Part shown: positions 1-6,893 of the stretch, in pieces | Layout of the letters: each line of letters starts with the position of its first letter | How positions within the stretch are numbered: position 1 is the first letter of the stretch | NCBI GenBank assembly: GCA_021735105.1 | Contig: JAIPHS010000038.1 | Span: forward strand, 1-8,172 | Direction of reading: 5' to 3' | Length of the DNA stretch: 8,172 nucleotides | DNA from: Candidatus Omnitrophota bacterium | Lineage (GTDB): Bacteria; Omnitrophota; Gorgyraeia; Duberdicusellales; 4484-171 | Made by a program: the position numbers and the translations under genes | Notes under the pieces: generated by a model | The model's database searches: none | The model's input: the letters and a program-made list of their open reading frames with translations, nothing else | What the model was told of the DNA's origin: nothing

Positions 1-352
1 AAATACCAAAAAAATAAAAAGAGAAACAGACAAAATAATAAGAAGAATTCAAAGAGTTGAAAGAAGATACAGAATATATCCCCCCAGCAAAAAACTCTTT
101 TTTCAATTAACCGAACCAGCTCAACTTTGGTTTGAAGGTGCCGAATTTCATAAATTAATTAAAAATTCAAGAATAGACGAAGGAACTATAGTCAGATATT
201 TTAGAATGGCCCTCCAGGTGTTAAGGCAGTTACGCAAAGCAAGCCAGATAAACCAAAACCTAAGAAACAATATCAGCTACTGTATTGGAAAAACAAGAAG
301 AGATGTGATTGATGCTGAAAACCAACTTAGGCAAGAAAATATAAATCCTTGA
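1..352 (+). CDS. DSHCT-domain superfamily II (Ski2/Mtr4-like) helicase, C-terminal end only
   Basis: Partial gene entering from the left edge; the reading frame starts at base 2 and ends with TGA at 350-352, leaving 116 residues. The visible part is basic at its start and then reads LTEPAQLWFEGAEF, followed by a helical stretch with RIDEGTIVRYFR and LQVLRQL. The W..G..F and DEG.ivR.fR..lq.LRQl pattern is typical of the DSHCT domain, the C-terminal helical domain of Ski2/Mtr4-type RNA helicases found in archaea, eukaryotes and some bacteria. The ATPase core (Walker A, DExH) lies outside the window, so activity cannot be judged here. Known family role: unwinding structured RNA, often in RNA turnover; this is family knowledge and not shown by the sequence. 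The gene runs in the same direction as rpmB, 47 nt downstream, and its stop codon lies inside the -35 box of the rpmB promoter. The domain call is fairly secure; the exact subfamily is not. Confidence 0.8.
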   Translation, partial: NTKKIKRETDKIIRRIQRVERRYRIYPPSKKLFFQLTEPAQLWFEGAEFHKLIKNSRIDEGTIVRYFRMALQVLRQLRKASQINQNLRNNISYCIGKTRRDVIDAENQLRQENINP

Positions 353-376
353 CAATGACTCAAATATTAGTATAGT
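349..376 (+). promoter_or_regulatory. Sigma70-type promoter for rpmB
   Basis: TTGACA (349-354) is a perfect -35 box and TATAGT (371-376) a five-of-six -10 box, with a 16-bp spacer. Transcription would start near 383, giving a leader of about 17 nt before the rpmB ATG at 400. The -35 box overlaps the stop codon of the upstream helicase gene (TGA at 350-352). This is the best consensus promoter in the window and suits a highly expressed ribosomal protein gene. Confidence 0.75.
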
Positions 377-389
377 AGTTTCACTAAAC

Positions 390-395
390 GGAGGG
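390..395 (+). promoter_or_regulatory. Strong Shine-Dalgarno site of rpmB
   Basis: GGAGGG ends 4 nt before the ATG at 400. It fixes the rpmB start and contrasts with the weak or absent Shine-Dalgarno sites of recJ, argS, thrC and hom. Confidence 0.8.
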
Positions 396-399
396 AAAG

Positions 400-648
400 A
401 TGAGCAGAAAGTGTTTTATATGCGGAAAAAAATCTATATCGGGAAACTCTATATCCCGCAAAGGTAAAGCAAAAAAGCAAGGCGGGGTAGGTAAAAAAAC
501 AACCGGTATCAACAAGAGAAAGTTTCACCCTAATCTTCAACCTAAAAAAATTATCGATGAAGGTAAAATCAAAAAAGTTTTAATTTGCGCAAAATGCCTA
601 AAAAAAGGGAGAGTTGAAGTAGCCTCAAGCAAGCCTGCAGTCTCTTAA
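400..648 (+). CDS. rpmB: 50S ribosomal protein bL28
   Basis: 82-residue protein of the large ribosomal subunit, within the usual bL28 size range. The N-terminus MSRKCFICGKKSISGN is the classic bL28 opening; NKRKFHPNLQ in the middle (residues 38-47) is the conserved core, and the C-terminal part ends with a beta-rich K.LICAKCLKKG segment. Two CxxC pairs, C5/C8 and C63/C66, form the zinc ribbon of the zinc-binding (C+) form of L28. Residues 21-36 are a basic, glycine-rich stretch (KGKAKKQGGVGKKTTG), slightly longer than in many homologues. The start is fixed by the GGAGGG site. Its 3' end overlaps the convergent recJ gene by 24 bp (625-648). It probably forms a single-gene transcript from its own promoter. 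Confidence 0.96.
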   Translation: MSRKCFICGKKSISGNSISRKGKAKKQGGVGKKTTGINKRKFHPNLQPKKIIDEGKIKKVLICAKCLKKGRVEVASSKPAVS

Positions 649-2283
649 AATCAAGCGGGGATGACCGTGGTAATTATCTTTTTCTAAAGAAAAAACTAGA
701 TCAAATATCTCCCCATAACTTAAAATCTCAGTTAAATCTTTATTATACGAGATAGCTTCAAATACCTTCTTTCCATCAGTGAGCCAAAAACAATATCGAG
801 ATTTAATTTTTTCAACATCTTTTTTTTTCTTTATTTTTTCAGCTAAAAAAATAGGCTTGGGATTAGCTTCTCCATAAGGATAAAGTAAATTCAAGCCATC
901 AATAAATTTTGTGTTGATTTGCCTAAAGTTTAGTTTGAGATCTATTTTTAAAGTTGGCATAAAATCTTTAGAGTTGATATCTTCGCTAATAGCTAGATTG
1001 ATATCTTGACGAAAAAGGTCTAGTTTTTTTTCTTCTAACTCCATACCCACAGCTTTTTTGTGCCCACCGTAAGAAGTTAAAGAACTGGAGCATTTATCCA
1101 GCATCTCCATCAAATGAACCCCTTCTACAGAACGTCCCGATCCTTTAGCTATTCCATTGTCAAAAGAAACAACAATAGACGGCCTGCAATACCTATCCTT
1201 AAGCCGAGAAGCTACGATACCTAAGACACCTGGATGCCAATCTTTATCACCGACAACTAAAGCATGCTCCCCACATAAATCATTTTTTACTCTTTCTTCA
1301 GCTTCCTTTAAAATCTGCTTTTGAATATTTTTTCTTAATTTATTATGTTCATTAAGCTGGAAAGCACTTTCTTTAGCTTTTTCAAGATCTTCTGTTAAAA
1401 AAAGTTCTAAAGCATCATTGGCATGAGCTATACGGCCGGAAGCATTTATTCTTGGCCCTAGAATATAGCCGATATGAAAATTACTTATATTCAATTGATT
1501 TATTTTTGCTACCTGGCATAAAGCCTTTATCGCAGGCCGGTTGCTTTCTCTTAGGTAATTAATCCCTTCTTTGAGTAAAATCCGGTTTTCTCCTAAAAGA
1601 GGCGCGACATCACATACTATTGATAAGGCTACTAAATCTAAAACTTGATAGCAGTTTTTTTCTTCAATAAACTGAAGCAATTTAAAAGCTAAAGCAGCTG
1701 CAGTTAAATCCAGGAAAGGATAGTTTGAATTTTTTATCTTTGGATTTATCAAAGCTGCCGGTTTGGGCATTTTGTCTTGAGGCAGATGATGGTCTACTAC
1801 TATTATATCTATCCCTAATTTTTTGGCTTCTTTTACTTCCTGATAAGAATTAGTTCCACAATCAAAGGCAATAATTAATTTTTTCTTTTGTTGTTTGGCA
1901 ACATTAACCACTTCCCTGCTTAAACCATAACCTTCTTTAACTCGGTCTGGTATATAAAAAGAAAAAATATCAGGATATTTTTTACTAAATTCATTAAATA
2001 CAGCTAACGAAGTAATACCATCAACATCATAATCTCCTAACACCATTACCTTTTCTTTTTCTAAAATTGCCTGATTTATTCTTTTTTTTGCTTTGCTAAT
2101 CCCGGGCAGCAATTTGGCTGGAAAAAGATTATCTAAAGAAGGCCAAAGAAAAGAATTAATTTGATTTTCTTTAACTCCACGATTCAAAATAATATTTACC
2201 AAGGTAGGCTCTATATCAAGTTTAGCTGATACTCTTTTAGCTTGCTTTGAAATATCCTTTATTTGCCAACGTTGTTTTTTCAT
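625..2283 (-). CDS. recJ: Single-stranded-DNA-specific 5'-3' exonuclease RecJ
   Basis: 552 residues, close to the usual RecJ length. RecJ degrades single-stranded DNA 5' to 3' in the cytoplasm and works in RecF-pathway recombination, mismatch repair and fork restart (family knowledge). DHH-superfamily motifs appear in order: VLGDYDVDGITS (motif I, D84-D86-D88), IIAFDCGTNS (D141), VVDHHLP (D164-H165-H166, the DHH signature), and SIVCDVAPL (D225). GPRINASGRI (276-285) follows. The DHHA1 part includes DWHPGVLGIVASRL (348-361), GSGRSVEG (381-388) and YGGHKKAVGME (405-415), and an OB-fold region lies at the C-terminus. All metal-binding residues expected from the family are visible. A stop codon lies directly upstream of the ATG, so the start is constrained, but there is no good Shine-Dalgarno site (AAAGGAT lies too far upstream). 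It follows argS by 42 nt and is probably co-transcribed with it. Its end overlaps the convergent rpmB by 24 bp. Confidence 0.97.
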   Translation of the reverse strand: MKKQRWQIKDISKQAKRVSAKLDIEPTLVNIILNRGVKENQINSFLWPSLDNLFPAKLLPGISKAKKRINQAILEKEKVMVLGDYDVDGITSLAVFNEFSKKYPDIFSFYIPDRVKEGYGLSREVVNVAKQQKKKLIIAFDCGTNSYQEVKEAKKLGIDIIVVDHHLPQDKMPKPAALINPKIKNSNYPFLDLTAAALAFKLLQFIEEKNCYQVLDLVALSIVCDVAPLLGENRILLKEGINYLRESNRPAIKALCQVAKINQLNISNFHIGYILGPRINASGRIAHANDALELFLTEDLEKAKESAFQLNEHNKLRKNIQKQILKEAEERVKNDLCGEHALVVGDKDWHPGVLGIVASRLKDRYCRPSIVVSFDNGIAKGSGRSVEGVHLMEMLDKCSSSLTSYGGHKKAVGMELEEKKLDLFRQDINLAISEDINSKDFMPTLKIDLKLNFRQINTKFIDGLNLLYPYGEANPKPIFLAEKIKKKKDVEKIKSRYCFWLTDGKKVFEAISYNKDLTEILSYGEIFDLVFSLEKDNYHGHPRLILRDCRLA

Positions 2284-2325
2284 AATTTAATCTATTTTAT
2301 TTTTTATCCTTTAGCCTAAAAAAGC

Positions 2326-3921
2326 TTACATTTCTTTGACCGGTTCTATCCCTAAAATTTCTAGGCCGAAATAAAAAACTTCTTTAGTTGCTTGCAAAAT
2401 ATTTAATCTAGCCTTCGTTTTTTTAGAATCATCTCCTAAAACTCTTACCTTTTCATAGAACTTATGAAACAGCGCAGCTAATTCTTTTAAGTATTCAATA
2501 AGAAACGCAGGTTCAAGCCAATAGTAAGACTTTTGCAGGCATAAAGAAAACTGGAGAAGAAAACGCACCATATCTAATTCTTGAGGCTCTTCTAGGTATT
2601 TGCTGAAATTCTTATCAGGCTTTTTGTCAGTTTTTTTGAAAATACTTTCTATCCGAGCACAAACATAATGGATATAATACAATGGGTTGTCAAAAGAAGA
2701 TGCTTTTGCTAGATCAATATCAAAGTCTAGATGTGAAGAGTTCTTACGAGTTAAATAATAGAAACGAGCCGCATCTTTTCCTACCTCTTTTATAAGTTCT
2801 GAAAAACGAATCATCGTTCCAGCCCGTTTTGACATTCTCTGTTTTGATTTAAGCGACACCAGCTGGATGATAACAACTGTAAGTAAATCCTCTTTTTTAT
2901 AGCCTAAAGCTTTAAGCGCTGATTTTATTCTACCGATATAACCATGATGGTCAGGCCCCCATAAATTTATAAGCTTATCATAGCCGCGCCTGCATTTATC
3001 ATAATGATAAGCAATATCTGAGGCAAAATAAGTAAAGGCACCATCTGATTTTCTAACCACTCTATCTTTATCATCAGAAAATTTAGTTGAGTTGAACCAG
3101 AGAGCGCCTTCTTTTTCATAAACCAGGCCTTTTTTTTCTAAAAATTCAATGGCCTCTTCCACTCTTCCTTTTTCAATTAACCTTTTTTGGCTAAACCAAC
3201 TATCAAATGATATATCTAATTTTTCAAGATCTAACTTAATCAAATTCTGTAAAGAAGATAGACAAAAATCATAGAGATCGCTGCCTTTACCGTCTCTTAT
3301 GTAATCTGAGGCAATTTTTTTTAAGTATTGGCCTTTATAACCTCCTTCCGGTATCTGATAGTCTTTACCTTCTATTTCCTTTATTCTCTCTTTAACTGAT
3401 AAAACTAAAAGTTCCATCTGCCTTCCGGCATCATTGAGATAATACTCTCTTTTGACTTTATCACCCTGAACTTTTAATAAATTAGCAATTACATCACCTA
3501 CCACTGCTTGCCTGCCGTGAGCAATAGAAAGGGGTCCGGTAGGATTAGCACTGACAAATTCAATTAACACCTTCCGTTTTCCTTTTTCTTTAAAATAATC
3601 TTTTTTATTTTCAATAATTTTTTCTAATGCTTTTATTATAAGGTTTTTTGAGAAAAATAAATTTACGAAACCCGGTTTTATTAACTCTATTTTTTCAACC
3701 TCACTACCAATTTTTTTAGTTAACTCTTTTTTGATCTTTTGAGAAATCTCTAAGGGATTTTTGCCTATTTTTGAGGCGATTTTTAATGAAACAGTTGTTG
3801 ATAAATCACCAAATTTCTGACGTGAGGATAACTCCCAAACAGGATGGCCCAGGCTTATATTATAGTTTTTCTCAACTATCTTTTTAAGAAGAGAAGAGGC
3901 TTTATCATAAAAATTTTTCAT
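2326..3921 (-). CDS. argS: Arginyl-tRNA synthetase
   Basis: 531 residues, slightly shorter than many bacterial ArgRS. It attaches arginine to tRNA-Arg in the cytoplasm (class I synthetase). The N-terminal tRNA-binding add-on domain covers about residues 1-110 (FGDLSTTVSLKIA, ELIKPGFVNLFF). The catalytic Rossmann core carries SANPTGPLSIAHGRQAVVGD (124-143), the position of the HIGH motif, here degenerate (SIAH). Further core motifs are REYYLNDAGRQ (158-168), LWGPDHHGYIGRIK (320-333) and QRMSKRAGT (361-369), the KMSKS-loop equivalent. The C-terminal DALR anticodon-binding domain (about 415-531) has NPLYYIHYVCARI and ends GLEILGIEPV. No Shine-Dalgarno site is visible before the ATG. A possible promoter 12-41 nt upstream would give an almost leaderless mRNA. 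recJ follows by 42 nt in the same direction. Confidence 0.97.
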   Translation of the reverse strand: MKNFYDKASSLLKKIVEKNYNISLGHPVWELSSRQKFGDLSTTVSLKIASKIGKNPLEISQKIKKELTKKIGSEVEKIELIKPGFVNLFFSKNLIIKALEKIIENKKDYFKEKGKRKVLIEFVSANPTGPLSIAHGRQAVVGDVIANLLKVQGDKVKREYYLNDAGRQMELLVLSVKERIKEIEGKDYQIPEGGYKGQYLKKIASDYIRDGKGSDLYDFCLSSLQNLIKLDLEKLDISFDSWFSQKRLIEKGRVEEAIEFLEKKGLVYEKEGALWFNSTKFSDDKDRVVRKSDGAFTYFASDIAYHYDKCRRGYDKLINLWGPDHHGYIGRIKSALKALGYKKEDLLTVVIIQLVSLKSKQRMSKRAGTMIRFSELIKEVGKDAARFYYLTRKNSSHLDFDIDLAKASSFDNPLYYIHYVCARIESIFKKTDKKPDKNFSKYLEEPQELDMVRFLLQFSLCLQKSYYWLEPAFLIEYLKELAALFHKFYEKVRVLGDDSKKTKARLNILQATKEVFYFGLEILGIEPVKEM

Positions 3922-3933
3922 ATTGTGTAATTA

Positions 3934-3962
3934 AATATAACCAAGCTCATCTACAAATACAA
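3934..3962 (-). promoter_or_regulatory. Possible promoter of argS
   Basis: Read on the minus strand, TTGTAT (3957-3962) and TATATT (3934-3939) are separated by 17 bp. They match the -35 consensus at four and the -10 consensus at five of six positions. The predicted start near 3927 would leave only about six bases before the argS ATG at 3921, consistent with the lack of a Shine-Dalgarno site. Chance matches are common in AT-rich DNA, so this is tentative. Confidence 0.35.
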
Positions 3963-4015
3963 ACCTGATACATTTATGGATACGCCATATTTTCCTAGAT
4001 TAAAACGAGAGAATG

Positions 4016-4032
4016 TTTTGCCTTCGGCAAAA
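4016..4032 (-). other. Perfect hairpin just after thrC
   Basis: TTTTGCC and GGCAAAA form a 7-bp perfect stem around a 3-nt loop (GAA on the minus strand), starting 12 nt after the thrC stop codon. No T-run follows on either strand, so it is not a canonical intrinsic terminator. It may act as a weak terminator or an mRNA 3' end stabiliser for thrC. A wider 6-bp arm pair, ATACGC (3980-3985) and GCGTAT (4034-4039), brackets it. Confidence 0.5.
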
Positions 4033-4044
4033 AGCGTATACATC

Positions 4045-5133
4045 TTAGATAATTCCAGAAAGTTTTAAAACTTCTTTTACTTTAGACTTGACAACAAGAG
4101 GGCGTTTTATATTATTAATGGCTATCTGAGGATCTTTTAGGCCATGGCCGGTTAAAGTGCAGGTAATAATTATTCTCTTACCTTTGGCCTTCTTAAAAAA
4201 ATCTTTTTTATTTAATTTTAATAGGCCGGCAATAGAAGCAGCAGAAGCCGGTTCAACAAAAACACCCTCTTCTTTTGCCAATATCTTATAAGCAGCGATA
4301 ATTTGATTATCAGTTACAGAATCAATTAATCCATTTGATTCATCCTTAGCTTCAACCGCTTTTTTCCAGCTGGCAGGATTACCAATCCTTATAGCCGTAG
4401 CTAAAGTTTCAGGATTTTTAAAAGGCTTTCCCTTAACAATCGGCGAAGCTCCTTTCGCCTGAAAACCTAACATCCGGGGAAGACAAGAAATTTTTTTCTT
4501 TGAATAATACTCTTTATACCCCTTCCAATAAGCAGTTATGTTTCCGGCATTACCTACAGGAAGTATATGAAAATGAGGGCTGCAGCCCAGGTAGTCAGAA
4601 ATTTCAAAAGCAGCAGTTTTTTGGCCTTCTATTCTGTAAGGATTTATAGAATTAACTACAGTTACAGGATAATTAACCGCTATCTCCTTTACAATATCTA
4701 GAGCCTTATCAAAATTACCCTTTATGGCTATTACTTTTGCATTATGAATTAAAGCTTGAGCTAACTTACCTAAAGCAATTGCTCCTTCTGGAATAACCAC
4801 AATACATTTCATGCCGGCTCTAGCCGAATAAGCAGCTGCTGAAGCAGATGTATTGCCGGTTGAGGCACAAATAACAGCTTTCATCTTATTCTCAACTGCC
4901 TTTGCCATCGCAACCGTCATCCCTCTATCTTTAAAAGAACCAGTGGGATTTAGGCCTTCATATTTAAGATAAACTTCAAAATTCTTACCTAATCTTTTTG
5001 ATATATTAGGCGAATAAATCAAGGGGGTGTTGCCCTCGAGAAGAGTTATCCTAGGGGTTTTGCTGCTAACCGGCAAAAACTGGCTGTATGTTTCGATTAC
5101 ACCTTTATAATTTTTCTTCGAATTTAAAATCAT
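4045..5133 (-). CDS. thrC: Threonine synthase (PLP-dependent)
   Basis: 362 residues, the size of the compact bacterial ThrC class. It converts O-phosphohomoserine to threonine and phosphate using pyridoxal phosphate (fold type II). Visible motifs: LLEGNTPLI (31-39); EGLNPTGSFKDRGM (59-72), whose K68 is the Schiff-base lysine; ASTGNTSASAAAY (90-102), which contacts the cofactor and substrate; VGNAGNI (193-199), the glycine- and asparagine-rich phosphate-binding loop; and FVEPASAASIAG near the C-terminus followed by TGHGLKDP. This combination distinguishes ThrC from threonine dehydratase and cysteine synthase. It lies 26 nt after hom in the same direction, matching the metabolic link. The Shine-Dalgarno site is weak (A-rich, GAGA too far upstream), so translation may depend on coupling with hom. 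thrB, which makes the substrate, is not in the window. Confidence 0.96.
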   Translation of the reverse strand: MILNSKKNYKGVIETYSQFLPVSSKTPRITLLEGNTPLIYSPNISKRLGKNFEVYLKYEGLNPTGSFKDRGMTVAMAKAVENKMKAVICASTGNTSASAAAYSARAGMKCIVVIPEGAIALGKLAQALIHNAKVIAIKGNFDKALDIVKEIAVNYPVTVVNSINPYRIEGQKTAAFEISDYLGCSPHFHILPVGNAGNITAYWKGYKEYYSKKKISCLPRMLGFQAKGASPIVKGKPFKNPETLATAIRIGNPASWKKAVEAKDESNGLIDSVTDNQIIAAYKILAKEEGVFVEPASAASIAGLLKLNKKDFFKKAKGKRIIITCTLTGHGLKDPQIAINNIKRPLVVKSKVKEVLKLSGII

Positions 5134-5159
5134 CTTTTTTAAATATTCTCTTAAAAGAA

Positions 5160-6428
5160 TTAGATTTTTTCTATCCTAATTAATTGAGAAGGGCTTTTAA
5201 CTATTAATAATTTATCTATTTTTTTGATCGCTTTGTTTAAACATTTTTCTTTAGCCTTATGAGTTATCATAATTAAAGGAACAAATTCTCCCCTACTGCG
5301 CATTTTTTGGCTTACAGAAGATATACTTATATCAGATCTAGCAAGAATTTTGGTAATTTTAGCTAAAGCTCCGGGTTGATCCTTAATCATGCATCTAAGA
5401 TAGTATTGATTCTTAACTTCTTTGATATCTACCATAGTTATATCTTCAGCTTTACGGGCAAATCCTTTATTACCTGAAGCTATAGTTACAATATCAGAAA
5501 CCACAGAAGAAGAAGTAGGAGTACCCCCGGCGCCTTCTCCAAAAAAGAGTAACTCTCCGGCCGGACGAGTATATAAAGTAACTGCATTATAAGCCAATGG
5601 AATTCCAGATAAAGGATGACGCATCGGCACCATTACCGGATGAACCCTCAGGCCTAAAGATTTCTTATTACGTTTAGCAATTGCTAATAATTTAATACGA
5701 TATTTTAGTTCTTTTGCATACAAGATATCTAACAAAGATAACTTTGTTATCCCCTCGGTATATACTTTTGAAAGTTTAGGCCAAATTCCATAACACAAGT
5801 AACTTAAGATACAAAGCTTATGAAGGGTATCTCCTCCTTCTATATCAAAAACCGGATTTTGTTCAGCTAAGCCTTTTTCTTGAGCCTGAACAAGAGCTTT
5901 TTGAAAACTAATATTTTCCTTTTCCATCTTATAAAGGATATAGTTAGCTGTACCATTTAAAATTCCAAAAATTCTATCAACTTGGCAGCCAATTAAACCT
6001 TCTGATACGCTTTTTATAATCGGAATAGCTCCACAAACAGAAGCCTCAAAGCCAACTGATACATTATTCTTTGCAGCTAACTTAAAAATAGTTTTCCCAT
6101 TTTTAGCTAAAAGGGCTTTATTAGCCGTGACAACACTTTTCTTATTTTTTAGAGAATCTTTAACCAAACTATAAGCAGGCTCTATCCCCCCAATTAACTC
6201 TATAACTATATCAATGTCGGGATCATTAATAATTTTATAAGGATCAGTAGTAAAAGGTAAAGAAAATTCTTTAGCAACTTTCCCCAAAGACCGATTAACA
6301 TCACAAACTTTTTTAATCTTAATATCTAAAGAAGTGCGTCTGGTAATTAAAGAAGAGTTCTCCTTAAGAGTCCTTAAAACTCCTTGCCCAACTGTTCCTA
6401 AGCCAATTAAACCTATTCTTTTAATCAT
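5160..6428 (-). CDS. hom: Homoserine dehydrogenase with C-terminal ACT domain
   Basis: 422 residues, typical of the monofunctional ACT-containing form. It reduces aspartate semialdehyde to homoserine with NAD(P)H, the branch point to threonine and methionine. The N-terminal Rossmann fold has IGLIGLGTVGQGV (5-17) with the GxGxxGxG nucleotide loop, then ELIGG (77-81) and TANKALLA (101-108). The catalytic domain has FGILNGTANYIL (154-165) and NPVFDIEGGDTLHKL (191-205); D200 and K204 fit the catalytic aspartate and lysine positions. FGEGAGGTPTSSSVV lies at 296-310. An ACT domain at about 342-420 (LRCMIKDQPGALAKI) suggests allosteric feedback, in this family usually by threonine (not shown by the sequence). 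Its ATG overlaps the stop codon of the PilZ gene as ATGA, so the two are probably translationally coupled. The Shine-Dalgarno site (AGAG) is weak. Confidence 0.97.
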   Translation of the reverse strand: MIKRIGLIGLGTVGQGVLRTLKENSSLITRRTSLDIKIKKVCDVNRSLGKVAKEFSLPFTTDPYKIINDPDIDIVIELIGGIEPAYSLVKDSLKNKKSVVTANKALLAKNGKTIFKLAAKNNVSVGFEASVCGAIPIIKSVSEGLIGCQVDRIFGILNGTANYILYKMEKENISFQKALVQAQEKGLAEQNPVFDIEGGDTLHKLCILSYLCYGIWPKLSKVYTEGITKLSLLDILYAKELKYRIKLLAIAKRNKKSLGLRVHPVMVPMRHPLSGIPLAYNAVTLYTRPAGELLFFGEGAGGTPTSSSVVSDIVTIASGNKGFARKAEDITMVDIKEVKNQYYLRCMIKDQPGALAKITKILARSDISISSVSQKMRSRGEFVPLIMITHKAKEKCLNKAIKKIDKLLIVKSPSQLIRIEKI

Positions 6429-6778
6429 TTATTTAACTCTTTTTTTATAAAATTTCCAATTTTTTTTAAGAATTCTTCATCTGAATCCTTAAACTTAATA
6501 TGAGTTTCATAAAGCAAATCTTTTACTCTTTCTTGAGAGTTTACTACTTGCCCGGTAAGTTTTAACTTCTCAGGGATAAAAGGAAAACGAACAGTCATAG
6601 CTAAAAGTGTTCCCGGATTAAAACTTCTATTAGTAGTTAAAAATAACCCTCCTTGGCTGACATCTTTAGTTTGACTAAGGTCAAAATCTGAAGGAGGTTC
6701 TATAATCCGGTAACTTACGATAAAATTAGCATTTATGCGCGGGTGCTTTCTCCTTTCCGGGCCATTATATTTTTCCAC
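6425..6778 (-). CDS. PilZ-domain protein (predicted c-di-GMP binder)
   Basis: 117 residues when started at GTG (6776-6778), preceded by AGGAGG (6783-6788). A longer frame back to 6859 is open only because it reads through the tRNA gene, so it is rejected. The protein is essentially one PilZ domain: GPERRKHPRI near the N-terminus supplies the RxxxR motif, and KDVSQGGLFL supplies the D/NxSxxG motif. Together these bind cyclic di-GMP in known PilZ proteins. A beta-barrel pattern and a basic C-terminal helix (FLKKIGNFIKKELNK) follow. There is no signal peptide or membrane segment, so it is cytoplasmic. PilZ proteins usually control motility, adhesion or exopolysaccharide. Its placement between tRNA-Pro and hom, with ATGA overlap to hom, does not point to a clear partner. 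The domain is recognised with good confidence; the role is unknown. Confidence 0.85.
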   Translation of the reverse strand: MEKYNGPERRKHPRINANFIVSYRIIEPPSDFDLSQTKDVSQGGLFLTTNRSFNPGTLLAMTVRFPFIPEKLKLTGQVVNSQERVKDLLYETHIKFKDSDEEFLKKIGNFIKKELNK

Positions 6779-6781
6779 AAT

Positions 6782-6788
6782 ACCTCCT
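6782..6788 (-). promoter_or_regulatory. Shine-Dalgarno site that decides the PilZ GTG start
   Basis: AGGAGGT on the minus strand, 3 nt before GTG at 6778 (4 nt counting from AGGAGG). It is the best match to the anti-Shine-Dalgarno sequence on the minus strand, and no in-frame ATG occurs nearby downstream, which supports GTG as the start. The spacing is a little short. Confidence 0.7.
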
Positions 6789-6817
6789 ATTTTTTTTCGG
6801 CGGCAAGCCAAGCAAAA

Positions 6818-6893
6818 TCGGGAGAGCGGGATTCGAACCCGCGGCCCCTTGCACCCCATGCAAGTGCGCTAAGCCAAACTGCGCCACCTCCCG
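6818..6893 (-). tRNA. tRNA-Pro, anticodon GGG
   Basis: A complete cloverleaf on the minus strand, 76 nt including the discriminator. The acceptor stem CGGGAGG pairs with TCTCCCG (one G-U pair), followed by A73. C1-G72 is the hallmark of bacterial tRNA-Pro. The D arm is GGCGCAG...AGCGC, the anticodon stem CTTGC/GCAAG encloses the loop ATGGGGT with anticodon GGG (6855-6857) and G37, and the T arm is GCGGG TTCGAAT CCCGC. The next three transcribed bases are TTT, so CCA is not encoded and must be added by the CCA-adding enzyme. It decodes CCC and CCU. The pilZ start codon lies 39 nt downstream with no terminator between, so the tRNA is probably cut out of a tRNA-pilZ-hom-thrC transcript. Confidence 0.96.

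Noticed and set aside
649..700. Intrinsic terminator after rpmB
   Set aside because: Only very short complementary pieces (such as ACC/GGT) precede the T-rich stretch near 680. No stable stem is seen.
6779..6859. N-terminal extension of the PilZ protein (MGCKGPRVRIPLSR...)
   Set aside because: These codons are the translation of the T-arm and acceptor stem of the tRNA gene, a common artefact. A Shine-Dalgarno site and GTG at 6778 give the real start.
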